NCBI GenBank assembly: GCA_016932615.1 | Contig: JAFGCN010000026.1 | Location: forward strand, 1 to 13,815 | Direction of reading: 5' to 3' | Length of the DNA: 13,815 nucleotides | From: Candidatus Aenigmatarchaeota archaeon | GTDB taxonomy: Archaea > Aenigmatarchaeota > Aenigmatarchaeia > QMZS01 | Part shown: in pieces, positions 6,839 through 13,815 of the stretch | Numbering within the stretch: position 1 is the stretch's first letter | How the letters are laid out: the number at the start of each line of letters is the position of its first letter | The notes under the pieces: generated by a model | Databases searched by the model: none | What the model was told of the DNA's origin: nothing | Seen by the model: only the letters and a program-made list of their open reading frames with translations | Position numbers and translations under genes: made by a program

Positions 6839-8716
6839 ATGCTAGACTGGGTTTCGGTCTTCTTCCAGGTTTTTGGAGGGCTGGGGCTTTTTTTGATGGG
6901 CATGAAGATAATGTCTGAGTCCCTGCAGAGAGTTGCGGGAAAGCGCCTCAGGCGGATTTTAGAGCACCTTACCTCGAACCGGCTCATGGGTGTCGGAGTG
7001 GGCGTCGGAATAACTGCGATTGTCCAGTCAAGCAGTCTCACTACAGTAATGGTGGTGAGCTTAGTCGAGGCAGGCATGATGACGCTTCGCCAGGCAATTG
7101 GGGTGGTTCTCGGCGCAAATATCGGTACGACTGTGACGGCATGGCTTGTCACGTTTAAGATTGTCGAATATGGGCTTCCAATAATCGGAGTGGGAGCGCT
7201 TTTCAGATTTTTCGGCAGAGGCAAAAAGTGGCAGTATATGGGGGAGATTATATTTGGTTTGGGCGCGCTCTTTCTTGGAATGGAATTAATGAAGCTTGGC
7301 GTCGCTCCGCTTAAGGAGTCTGAGTTTTTCACGGGGCTTTTTTTGATGATTGACGGCTCATCATATTCTTCGATTCTTCTGGGTATTTTTGTGGGCACGA
7401 TTACTACACTTGTTGTCCAGTCCAGCTCGGCCACAATAGGAATTACAATTGCTCTTGCCTCCCAGGGGCTGATTGGGTTTGTAGGCGCTGTTGCGCTGGT
7501 GCTTGGAGACAATGTGGGCACTACCATAACTGCCATGCTTGCAAGCATCGGCGCGGGCTTCAATGCCAAAAGGACTGCGCTTGCTCACGCGCTTTTCAAT
7601 ATACTGGGTGTAATCTGGATTCTTCTTGTCTTTTACTTCTTTGTTTCCTTTGTCGATTATGCAGTTCCAGGAAGCCCCGACTTTACCATTTCAAGCCCGG
7701 AGGAAGCAGCGGCTTACGGCTCTGAAGAAGGGACGCGTCCGTTTGTAGGGCAGCATATAGCAATGGCCCATACGCTATTCAATGTTGCAAATGTCCTGCT
7801 CTTCATTCCGCTGATTTCGGTTCTGGTATTTCTCTCTGAGCGCCTGATTCCGGAGCCAAAAGGAGGTGCAAAGCGGGCGCCTTTTGAGGTCGAGCCAAAG
7901 TTCATAGATTTCTCCCTCGCAAACACTTCTTCAGTAGGGCTCATAATGTCACAAAATGAGCTTGTTGAGATGTCCTCGTATGTTGATGAGAGCATCTCTG
8001 CCGTAAGGTCAGCAATACACGACCCGAAGAAGGCAAGGGAAAGCTACAAGATTGCGCGAAAGAACGAAAAGCTCCTTACCAACTACAAGAACAGCATTGA
8101 CAAGTTCCTTTTGAGGATCTCTGAGATGGAGCTTTCCGAGGAGGAAGCGCAGACAGTCATAAACCATATGTCCGTTGCCCACTGCCTTGACCGGATGGGC
8201 TATTTTTCGAGGAGAATGGCTGAGGTTTACCGGAGAATGGACAGTGATGGCGTGCAAATGTCCGCTGAAGCCACCAAAAAGCTGGATGCGATACTGAGCG
8301 CAAATGTCTTGCTCTACAAGGATTCCTTGAAGGAGCTTAAGTCCGGCAATGGAAGCCCGGCTTTTGTTTCAAACTTGCCTGGACGGGTTATAAAAATCAA
8401 GAAAATGATACGGTCTGCAAAGCTCTCTCACTTTGACCGGGTGAAGAAGGGAATCTGCCCTGAGGGAGCAGGAATCCACTATATCGATGCCCTGAACGTT
8501 TTGTCAAACATGAAGCACCAGACAAGAAACCTGGCCGAGGCAATGGTTTCGAGCGGAGGGCCCGAGCTTGTCCCGGAGCATGAGTACAGCGTAGTTAGTG
8601 CGATAGGAGGTGTTTTCGAAGGAGTGGGAAAAATTGGCAAAAAGGCAAAAAACACGCTTAAAAAGCCAAAAAATAAAGCAGCAAAAAGGAAAACGGCAGC
8701 CAAAAATCCTTTTTAA
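6839..8716 (+). CDS. Na+/phosphate cotransporter family protein with C-terminal PhoU-like domain
   Basis: A 625-residue membrane protein of the Na/Pi cotransporter (NptA/YjbB-like) family, importing or exporting inorganic phosphate with sodium. The two inverted Na_Pi_cotrans repeats each carry the diagnostic QSSS motif: 'VQSSSLTTV' (62-70) and 'VQSSSATIG' (193-201). Each is followed by a glycine-rich stretch, 'LGANIGTTVTA' (91-101) and 'LGDNVGTTITA' (222-232). Multiple membrane helices continue to about residue 335. Residues of about 365-560 are a charged helical region like the PhoU domain of bacterial homologues, probably regulating transport from the cytoplasm. The last 25 residues are a Lys/Ala-rich tail. 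An in-frame stop codon at 6800 limits upstream extension and no alternative start is seen. secE follows after 21 nt. Confidence 0.93.
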   Translation: MLDWVSVFFQVFGGLGLFLMGMKIMSESLQRVAGKRLRRILEHLTSNRLMGVGVGVGITAIVQSSSLTTVMVVSLVEAGMMTLRQAIGVVLGANIGTTVTAWLVTFKIVEYGLPIIGVGALFRFFGRGKKWQYMGEIIFGLGALFLGMELMKLGVAPLKESEFFTGLFLMIDGSSYSSILLGIFVGTITTLVVQSSSATIGITIALASQGLIGFVGAVALVLGDNVGTTITAMLASIGAGFNAKRTALAHALFNILGVIWILLVFYFFVSFVDYAVPGSPDFTISSPEEAAAYGSEEGTRPFVGQHIAMAHTLFNVANVLLFIPLISVLVFLSERLIPEPKGGAKRAPFEVEPKFIDFSLANTSSVGLIMSQNELVEMSSYVDESISAVRSAIHDPKKARESYKIARKNEKLLTNYKNSIDKFLLRISEMELSEEEAQTVINHMSVAHCLDRMGYFSRRMAEVYRRMDSDGVQMSAEATKKLDAILSANVLLYKDSLKELKSGNGSPAFVSNLPGRVIKIKKMIRSAKLSHFDRVKKGICPEGAGIHYIDALNVLSNMKHQTRNLAEAMVSSGGPELVPEHEYSVVSAIGGVFEGVGKIGKKAKNTLKKPKNKAAKRKTAAKNPF

Positions 8717-8718
8717 AT
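8710..8718 (+). promoter_or_regulatory. Possible TATA-like element for secE
   Basis: TTTTTAAAT overlaps the stop codon of the transporter and is centred about 24 bp before the secE ATG at 8738. This matches the spacing seen elsewhere in the window. Readthrough from the transporter is equally possible. Confidence 0.3.
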
Positions 8719-8737
8719 TGTATGTTGGGTTTATATT

Positions 8738-8932
8738 ATGCTAGAAGGCGCAAAAGGAAAGCTGGTTTCGTTTTTAGGCCAGTGCAAAAGGATAATGACA
8801 ATTGCCACCAAGCCATCAAAAAGCGATTATCTTTCCTTATCCAAGGTTGTTGCAGCAGGTGTTGCCCTGATAGGGGCTTTGGGCTTTTTGCTGTACCTTT
8901 TGTTCAATCTGGTTATAACGAGATTTTTTTAG
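8738..8932 (+). CDS. secE: Preprotein translocase subunit SecE (Sec61 gamma)
   Basis: Small essential subunit of the SecYE-beta protein-conducting channel. At 64 residues it matches archaeal Sec61-gamma in length (about 55-75). The cytosolic amphipathic helix is followed by the conserved 'TKPSKSDYLSLSKVVAAG' stretch (24-41), which resembles the family 'KPs..Ey....Kv' motif. One transmembrane helix follows ('GVALIGALGFLLYLLFNLVI', about 41-60). The ATG at 8738 is preceded by TATATT and no Shine-Dalgarno. In many archaea secE sits upstream of spt5/nusG and ribosomal genes. Here it lies between a phosphate transporter and fibrillarin. Identification rests on the motif and topology of a very short protein. 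Confidence 0.85.
   Translation: MLEGAKGKLVSFLGQCKRIMTIATKPSKSDYLSLSKVVAAGVALIGALGFLLYLLFNLVITRFF
8924..8930 (+). terminator. T-tract at the end of secE
   Basis: Seven T residues overlap the last codons and stop of secE, just before the convergent fibrillarin gene. Archaeal polymerase can terminate at such tracts without a hairpin. The tract also encodes Phe-Phe, so the role is tentative. Confidence 0.3.
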
Positions 8933-8969
8933 TTCCAGGCGATTCTTTTGAGCAGAAATCAAGCCAGAG

Positions 8970-9572
8970 TTATTTCAATTTTGCAACAATAAACAGATGG
9001 TCTCTTTCGTAAGGGTCAAGCTCCACAGTTTCAATTATCTCGAAAGTGTCCTCCATCTCCCGGACCGCTTCCTGGCAGATTTCCTTTACGCTCCGGACTG
9101 AATCGATTGCCTTTGCCTTAAGGGCAAGAACTACGATTCCACCCTCTTTCAGGAACATTTGGGCGTTTCGTTTCAGGATTGCAACCTGGTCTTTCTGGGC
9201 AATGTCTTCGTAAACAAGGTCAACAGGGCCAATCCAGCCGTAATTTTCGGGAAAGCGGGCATCTTCGACAAGGGGGATTATGTTTTGCTTAGCCCTGGCT
9301 TTTTTCAGAAGGTCAGGAATCACCTTTTCCGAAACCTCAACGCCGTAGATTCTGCCCTTTTCGCCGACAATGTTCGAGAAATGGGAAATGGTTGTCCCGT
9401 GGGCGGCTCCCAGGTAGAGTATTGTCTGCCCCTCTTTGACGGGGAAATTGTTTAGCCCCTTCATAATGGCAGCTGCTGGCTTTGATGAGTAGGGGTCCCA
9501 GTACTCCTTGCTTTTGCCTTTTGTGAATAGTTTCTGGTTTTCCCTTAAAACTCCTGGAAAAATTGGCTTCAT
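8970..9572 (-). CDS. flpA: Fibrillarin-like rRNA/tRNA 2'-O-methyltransferase
   Basis: Catalytic methyltransferase of box C/D sRNPs, which 2'-O-methylates rRNA and tRNA with S-adenosylmethionine, working with Nop5 and L7Ae. In 200 residues it shows 'YWDPYSSKPAAAIMKGL' (24-40), SAM motif I 'ILYLGAAHGTTISH' (51-64), the acidic 'GVEVSE' (77-82), 'VEDARFP' (102-108), 'YEDIAQKDQ' (121-129, canonical DVAQPxQ) and 'KAKAID' (152-157). Archaeal fibrillarins are usually about 225-230 residues. The shortfall is at the N-terminus, where the small beta domain before 'EYWDPY' is about half the normal length. The ATG at 9572 is used; other in-frame starts upstream are not supported. Its TATA element is shared with the divergent gene. 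Confidence 0.95.
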   Translation of the reverse strand: MKPIFPGVLRENQKLFTKGKSKEYWDPYSSKPAAAIMKGLNNFPVKEGQTILYLGAAHGTTISHFSNIVGEKGRIYGVEVSEKVIPDLLKKARAKQNIIPLVEDARFPENYGWIGPVDLVYEDIAQKDQVAILKRNAQMFLKEGGIVVLALKAKAIDSVRSVKEICQEAVREMEDTFEIIETVELDPYERDHLFIVAKLK

Positions 9573-9606
9573 AACAATTTCTTTGCAGAAAAATAACTAA
9601 TGTAAA

Positions 9607-9617
9607 GTATATATATT
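9607..9617. promoter_or_regulatory. Symmetric TATA element serving two divergent genes
   Basis: GTATATATATT contains a near-palindromic TATATATA core. It is centred about 24 bp before the plus-strand ATG at 9637 and about 40 bp before the minus-strand fibrillarin ATG at 9572. It would give a leaderless mRNA on the plus strand and a leader of about 14 nt on the minus strand. No other TATA-like element lies in the 64-bp gap. Confidence 0.55.
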
Positions 9618-9636
9618 TCACAGTTGTAACTACATT

Positions 9637-10095
9637 ATGGGTGTAGGTTTTGAATTGGAGGGAACCCTACGGCATTTTCTGCCCTTTGGGGTGAGAGAAA
9701 TGGTTGGTGGGGGCATTCTTTATCTGGGTGACCAAGGAGACCCTATTAGCAGGTCTTGGGCAATTCCTTATATAGGGAGAGTGCCAAGCTCAATTGGCAG
9801 ACGGGTGGACCAGGATGTAACCTATCAAATGAAGGTCAGTGATGCAGGGAAGGGTCTTATGTTATCTCAAGAAATATACTTTCCTCAAGGGAATCCAGAG
9901 TATCATAAAGCGAGCTTGTCGATGGGACTTGCTTCAGATCTGCTTTCCGGGTTCTTTTCAGAGAGGCCAGCCCTCTTGGAAATAGAGACTGGGCAGGAGT
10001 TGTTTCTTGATCCCACAACATTCAATTTGCCATTTTCAGCAACAAATATACAGATGGCTTCGGAGGCACAATATCCAATAAAAATCCGGACCTAA
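9637..10095 (+). CDS. Hypothetical protein, family not recognised
   Basis: A 152-residue protein I do not recognise. It has no signal peptide, no clear transmembrane helix and no Cys, and so no metal-Cys motif. The N-terminal half is Gly-rich and beta-prone ('MVGGGILYLGDQGDP', 22-36; 'AIPYIGRVPSSIGRR', 42-56). The rest mixes strands and short helices. Support for a real gene is a TATA element 24 bp upstream of the ATG with the CATTATG context seen at other genes here, plus soluble, protein-like composition. After its TAA stop (10093-10095) the same frame stays open to 10404, so a longer original gene broken by a stop, or a second short gene, is possible. It may also be a lineage-specific gene. 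Confidence 0.6.
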   Translation: MGVGFELEGTLRHFLPFGVREMVGGGILYLGDQGDPISRSWAIPYIGRVPSSIGRRVDQDVTYQMKVSDAGKGLMLSQEIYFPQGNPEYHKASLSMGLASDLLSGFFSERPALLEIETGQELFLDPTTFNLPFSATNIQMASEAQYPIKIRT

Positions 10096-10254
10096 TCAAA
10101 AGAGAGCTTTCAGAGTTTGCTTGAATTATATCCCATGATTTTTAACTATGTGGGCGCTACTGTCGATTCAGTGGTTCAGATGATTGGTCGGATTGGGCAG
10201 GACGAGCAGGACCTCTTCGTCAGGCAGTTTTTCTCGGTTCTCTTTGAAGAAGGC
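10096..10254 (+). other. Intergenic stretch with protein-like continuation of the upstream frame
   Basis: This 159-bp gap lies between two convergent genes. In the frame of the upstream gene it has no stop and reads like an amphipathic protein ('NYVGATVDSVVQMIGRIGQD', then 'EQDLFVRQFFSVLFEEG'). A TATA-like ATTATATC at 10125-10132 lies about 22 bp before an in-frame GTG at 10150, so a small leaderless ORF (10150-10404) overlapping the archaeosortase antisense is conceivable. The antisense frame downstream of the archaeosortase stop is also open to about 10170, which weakens the case. Confidence 0.3.
10194..10206. repeat. 13-bp direct repeat, copy 1
   Basis: TGGGCAGGACGAG occurs here, 48 bp past the archaeosortase stop, and again at 11898-11910 upstream of gap. 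The two copies flank the operon. About one 13-mer repeat is expected by chance in a window of this size, so the significance lies only in the flanking position. Confidence 0.3.
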
Positions 10255-11822
<1,568 letters not shown>

Positions 11823-11838
11823 TTAGATATTATGCTAG

Positions 11839-11850
11839 CTATTTTAACTA
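11839..11850 (-). promoter_or_regulatory. TATA-like promoter of gap-archaeosortase operon
   Basis: On the minus strand this reads TAGTTAAAATAG, centred about 22 bp before the gap ATG at 11822. A second AT-rich candidate, GTAAATAAC, lies at 11851-11859 and would give a short leader. Confidence 0.45.
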
Positions 11851-11866
11851 GTTATTTACGGGGCTT

Positions 11867-11904
11867 CTGCCCTTCAGGCACAGGTTTTTGTGGCCTATGG
11901 GCAG
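11867..11904. other. Long imperfect inverted repeat upstream of gap
   Basis: CTGCCC (11867-11872) pairs with GGGCAG (11899-11904). After a small internal loop, AGGCACA (11876-11882) pairs with TGTGGCCT (11889-11896) with one bulged base, leaving a 6-nt loop. Thirteen pairs make this the strongest non-coding hairpin I found. It lies just upstream of the gap TATA region, where an operator or a small structured RNA could sit. No family is recognised. Confidence 0.5.
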
Positions 11905-11910
11905 GACGAG
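11898..11910. repeat. 13-bp direct repeat, copy 2
   Basis: Second copy of TGGGCAGGACGAG, overlapping the right arm of the hairpin upstream of gap. It is identical to 10194-10206 beyond the other end of the operon. Confidence 0.3.
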
Positions 11911-11945
11911 TATTTTGGGATATTTTTCAGGTAAAGCTTAATCTA

Positions 11946-11972
11946 AATTATATATGTTATGGCATTAATGCC
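11946..11972 (+). promoter_or_regulatory. TATA box with adjacent perfect 12-bp palindrome
   Basis: AATTATATATG (about 11946-11955) is a good TATA box. Six bp after it lies GGCATTAATGCC (11961-11972), a perfect palindrome. With a predicted transcription start near 11976 the palindrome would sit between TATA and start, a classic position for a repressor operator. The palindrome also overlaps the first codons if the ATG at 11959 is used. Confidence 0.4.
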
Positions 11973-12369
11973 CCAGAGTTGCGCTTCTGGCTATTTTAGT
12001 GTTAGTAGCTTATCCAATTTGAGTAGGGCAGTATTTTGTTTCTCTGCATTCAGTATGGCTTCCTTGACAGCATTACCACCGGGCATGGGCTTTTCGGTAG
12101 AATTTCCTTACCTAACTTTGCATTATGCGTTCATCATTATGGGCGCTCTCTTTCTTCTTAGCGCATTGCTGTTTGTAAAACTGATTCGAAAGGGGAAGCG
12201 TCCGTCGGAATTTTCTCCATACGAAGGTATGCTGCAGGAAGAAAAAAAGCTTTTAAGTGGGGCGGAAGCCGAAGTGAAGGCGCTTGAAAGGTTTGACCAG
12301 AAGCTTGCAGGCGCTTCTGCCAGCGAAAATCGGAAGACTCTTAATGAAGGCAGGGAAAAGCGGGAATAG
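11959..12369 (+). CDS. Small single-pass membrane protein with charged C-terminal helix, start uncertain
   Basis: The function is not recognised. The open frame from the ATG at 11959 encodes 136 residues. One clear transmembrane helix ('HYAFIIMGALFLLSALLFVKLI', about 55-76) is followed by a basic stop-transfer 'RKGKR'. After it comes a charged helical, possibly coiled-coil tail ('EEKKLLSGAEAEVKALERFDQK', about 93-114). The first 42 residues are Ser/Ala/Phe-rich and not convincing as protein. The TATA box at 11946-11955 is only about 9 bp before this ATG, so transcription would start after it. ATG 12055 or 12085, giving 104 or 94 residues, may be the true start. The gene ends 33 nt before the MgtC gene, which has its own TATA box. 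Confidence 0.5.
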   Translation: MALMPQSCASGYFSVSSLSNLSRAVFCFSAFSMASLTALPPGMGFSVEFPYLTLHYAFIIMGALFLLSALLFVKLIRKGKRPSEFSPYEGMLQEEKKLLSGAEAEVKALERFDQKLAGASASENRKTLNEGREKRE

Positions 12370-12378
12370 TGTTGACTT

Positions 12379-12390
12379 ATTATATAAATA
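12379..12390 (+). promoter_or_regulatory. TATA box of the MgtC-domain gene
   Basis: ATTATATAAATA starts 24 bp before the ATG at 12403. The spacing is slightly short, but it agrees with a leaderless start. Confidence 0.5.
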
Positions 12391-12402
12391 GCCCAGTATA
12401 TT

Positions 12403-12804
12403 ATGCTTGAATTTTACATCTCATTTGCGAGAATTCTTCTTGCTATTTGCCTTGGCGGAATAATTGGCATCGAGCGTGAGAGAAACCACAAGCCTGCAGG
12501 GATGAGAACACACATGCTGGTTGCGATGGGCTCCTGCCTGTTTACCCTCTCATCAATAAGCCTGGGAACAGACCCTGCGAGAATTGCCGCAAGCATCGTA
12601 ACTGGCATTGGTTTCATTGGCGCAGGGACTATCATTGGCGAGAGGTCAAACAAGATTGTAGGCATAACTACTGCAGCGTCTCTCTGGACAACTGCCGGAA
12701 TAGGGATGCTGGCGGGAATCGGCGAGTACCCGATAGCTGTTGCCGCTTCATTTGCTGTTTTGTTTATACTACTCTTTGACTTTGTGGTAAAAAAACTGGT
12801 TTGA
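12403..12804 (+). CDS. MgtC/SapB-family membrane protein
   Basis: A 133-residue protein made of the hydrophobic MgtC N-terminal domain only. Bacterial MgtC adjusts magnesium, ATP-synthase or membrane-potential homeostasis, but most family members are uncharacterised. Family marks are 'CLGGIIGIERERNHKPAGMRTH' (16-37) with the conserved R-x-R and R-T-H, 'GIGFIGAGTII' (68-78) and 'GITTAASLWTTAGIGM' (87-102). Four hydrophobic helices are apparent, at about 7-22, 37-53, 63-78 and 92-127, the last region perhaps being two. Salmonella MgtC has an extra C-terminal ACT-like soluble domain, absent here, as in most short prokaryotic homologues. It is preceded by its own TATA box and followed by a 98-bp promoter region for the deacetylase gene. 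Confidence 0.92.
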   Translation: MLEFYISFARILLAICLGGIIGIERERNHKPAGMRTHMLVAMGSCLFTLSSISLGTDPARIAASIVTGIGFIGAGTIIGERSNKIVGITTAASLWTTAGIGMLAGIGEYPIAVAASFAVLFILLFDFVVKKLV

Positions 12805-12830
12805 CCTATCTGCAGATGTGAACTGAAAAG

Positions 12831-12863
12831 TTGTAATGCAAGCATATCCTTCTTTGCTTACAA
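12831..12863 (+). promoter_or_regulatory. Dyad TTGTAA...TTACAA upstream of the deacetylase promoter
   Basis: TTGTAA at 12831-12836 and TTACAA at 12858-12863 form an inverted repeat with AGC/GCT adding pairs inside it. It ends about 10 bp before the TATA box. This could be an activator site or chance in AT-rich sequence. Confidence 0.3.
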
Positions 12864-12873
12864 AATGGCATAC

Positions 12874-12884
12874 CTTATATATCT
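12874..12884 (+). promoter_or_regulatory. TATA box of the deacetylase gene
   Basis: CTTATATATCT, centred about 25 bp before the ATG at 12903. There is no Shine-Dalgarno, so a leaderless mRNA is predicted. Confidence 0.6.
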
Positions 12885-12902
12885 TTCCCTGCTTCTTAGA
12901 GT

Positions 12903-13815
12903 ATGGATAAGAAAATTGCAACCCCTCGTTTTTTTGGGATCCTTCTAGTGCTTATGGTTTCATTTTCCCTGTTTGCCCCGGCATATGCTTATGAAGGCCA
13001 GGTAATTATTTTCAGGGATGATGATGCCCAGCCGATATGGATGGTAAATGTAACGCTAAAGAACCTTACCAATACCTTGATTCAGAACGGCATTCCCCAG
13101 ACGATCGGCGTCATACCAAACACCTCCAGCGGATACAGCTTGGCTAATGACGCAAACTTCAGAGATTACCTTAACTCCATAAAATCAGAGCCGACAGTCG
13201 AGCTTGCGCTCCATGGATACAACCATGAAGAAAATGAGTTCAAGGATATTACCCTTGAACAGGCAGAAAGCAGGATTGAATGGGGGGTGTCATTGATGCA
13301 GTCCCAGCTTGGAGTTAATCCAAAGACATTTATCCCTCCCTACCATGAGTTTAACGAAAACACCCTTAATGCCTGTGCAAGCCATGGCTTTACTGGCTTT
13401 TCAGCTGGAGTAGAGGAGCCGCATGCCTGGGAGGAGTATCCTGAAGGGCTTTTCCACGTTCCAGCTACTGCGGATTTTGAGGACTGGGACAATGGAGGCG
13501 TCATGAAGGGCTCAGAAGAAGTCATAGAAGACTGTGAGGATAGTCTCAATGGGCTTAATGTCTGCATCATAATGTTCCACCACTGGAAGTTCAGCGAGGA
13601 CGGGGAAAACGTGAGCCCGGAACACTACCAGTCGATGCTGGAGGTTATCGAATGGGCGAAGGAAAAGCAGTCACAAGGCGCCAAACTGATGACTCTTGGC
13701 GAGTATGTGCTTACCCTCTCCGAAGAAGATAACACCACAAACACTACCGTCAATAACACCACAAACACTACCGTCAATAACACCACAAACACTACCGTCA
13801 ATAACACCACAAACA
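12903..13815 (+). CDS. Secreted NodB-like polysaccharide deacetylase (DUF2334-like), 3' end beyond window
   Basis: Partial gene, open for 304 codons to the window edge. Residues 1-29 are a signal peptide with basic N-terminus 'MDKK', a hydrophobic core and 'APAYA' before the cut. A NodB-fold domain follows: metal/catalytic acids in 'IIFRDDDA' (35-42), the H-x3-H metal pair 'LALHGYNHEEN' (H104, H108), 'FIPPYHEFNENTL' (143-155) and 'MFHHW' (224-228). These fit extracellular polysaccharide deacetylases and the related DUF2334 family, acting on N-acetylated surface glycans. From residue 277 the sequence becomes an Asn/Thr repeat. In it almost every Asn starts an N-X-T sequon, suggesting a heavily N-glycosylated stalk leading to an unseen C-terminal domain or anchor. 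The exact substrate cannot be read. Confidence 0.85.
   Translation, partial: MDKKIATPRFFGILLVLMVSFSLFAPAYAYEGQVIIFRDDDAQPIWMVNVTLKNLTNTLIQNGIPQTIGVIPNTSSGYSLANDANFRDYLNSIKSEPTVELALHGYNHEENEFKDITLEQAESRIEWGVSLMQSQLGVNPKTFIPPYHEFNENTLNACASHGFTGFSAGVEEPHAWEEYPEGLFHVPATADFEDWDNGGVMKGSEEVIEDCEDSLNGLNVCIIMFHHWKFSEDGENVSPEHYQSMLEVIEWAKEKQSQGAKLMTLGEYVLTLSEEDNTTNTTVNNTTNTTVNNTTNTTVNNTTN
13731..13815 (+). repeat. Perfect 24-bp tandem repeat encoding NTTNTTVN
   Basis: Three identical 24-bp units (13731-13754, 13755-13778, 13779-13802) and 13 bases of a fourth run into the window edge. Each keeps frame and encodes the octapeptide NTTNTTVN. No base differs between copies, which suggests recent expansion or homogenisation. 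The total copy number is unknown. Confidence 0.97.

Noticed and set aside
6808-7569. 253-codon open frame antisense to the phosphate transporter
   Set aside because: It lies fully within a gene with clear QSSS motifs. Its translation is Pro/Thr/Ser-rich and repetitive, typical of the reverse complement of a membrane-protein gene.
11823-11958. tRNA or known small RNA in the divergent gap
   Set aside because: The hairpin at 11867-11904 does not extend to a cloverleaf, has no tRNA T-loop sequence, and matches no RNA family I recognise.
13625-13810. Minus-strand open frame encoding a VVFVVLLT repeat
   Set aside because: It is the reverse complement of the perfect 24-bp repeat in the deacetylase gene.
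13731-13815. CRISPR array
   Set aside because: The repeats are directly abutting with no spacers, in frame and inside a coding sequence.

Overview
The window reads as an archaeal chromosome segment. It carries an archaeal-type fibrillarin and a Sec61-gamma/SecE subunit. Most genes have their start codon about 18-26 bp downstream of a TATA-like box with no Shine-Dalgarno site, as in leaderless archaeal transcripts. An archaeosortase-family protein, a glycolytic class I GAPDH, a shortened fibrillarin and a lamin-tail surface protein would fit a DPANN-like or related lineage. That placement is inference, and no rRNA or tRNA is present to fix it.

Layout. 21-1587 (-) is a three-gene operon of nucleotide-handling enzymes: a 2-deoxyribosyltransferase-like protein, a Nudix hydrolase and an HD phosphohydrolase. 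It diverges from a stand-alone glycogen-debranching GH133 domain (1689-2960, +), which is followed by a large exported multidomain lamin-tail protein (3017-5149, +). Converging on that are a ROK sugar kinase (5151-5996, -) and a dolichol-phosphate-sugar-synthase-like glycosyltransferase (6049-6711, -). A Na+/phosphate cotransporter with a PhoU-like tail (6839-8716, +) and secE (8738-8932, +) follow, facing fibrillarin (8970-9572, -). Fibrillarin shares one TATA element with a divergent unrecognised gene (9637-10095, +). That gene's reading frame stays open beyond its stop codon. Next is a coupled gap-archaeosortase operon (10255-11822, -). The right end holds a small membrane protein, an MgtC-domain protein and the start of a secreted NodB/DUF2334-like deacetylase. 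The deacetylase runs off the window inside a perfect 24-bp tandem repeat encoding Asn/Thr-rich sequence.

How the genes fit together. Two themes recur. The first is central sugar metabolism: debranching, ROK kinase and GAPDH. The second is the cell surface: lipid-linked sugar transfer, archaeosortase processing, and two exported proteins rich in N-glycosylation sequons. I see no CRISPR array, transposase, integrase or RNA gene. I do not find one clear new multi-gene system. The best leads are the coupled gap-archaeosortase pair with a strong hairpin upstream, the unknown gene with an open frame past its stop, the expanding NTT repeat, and the three-gene nucleotide cassette. No gene-free stretch exceeds 300 bases.
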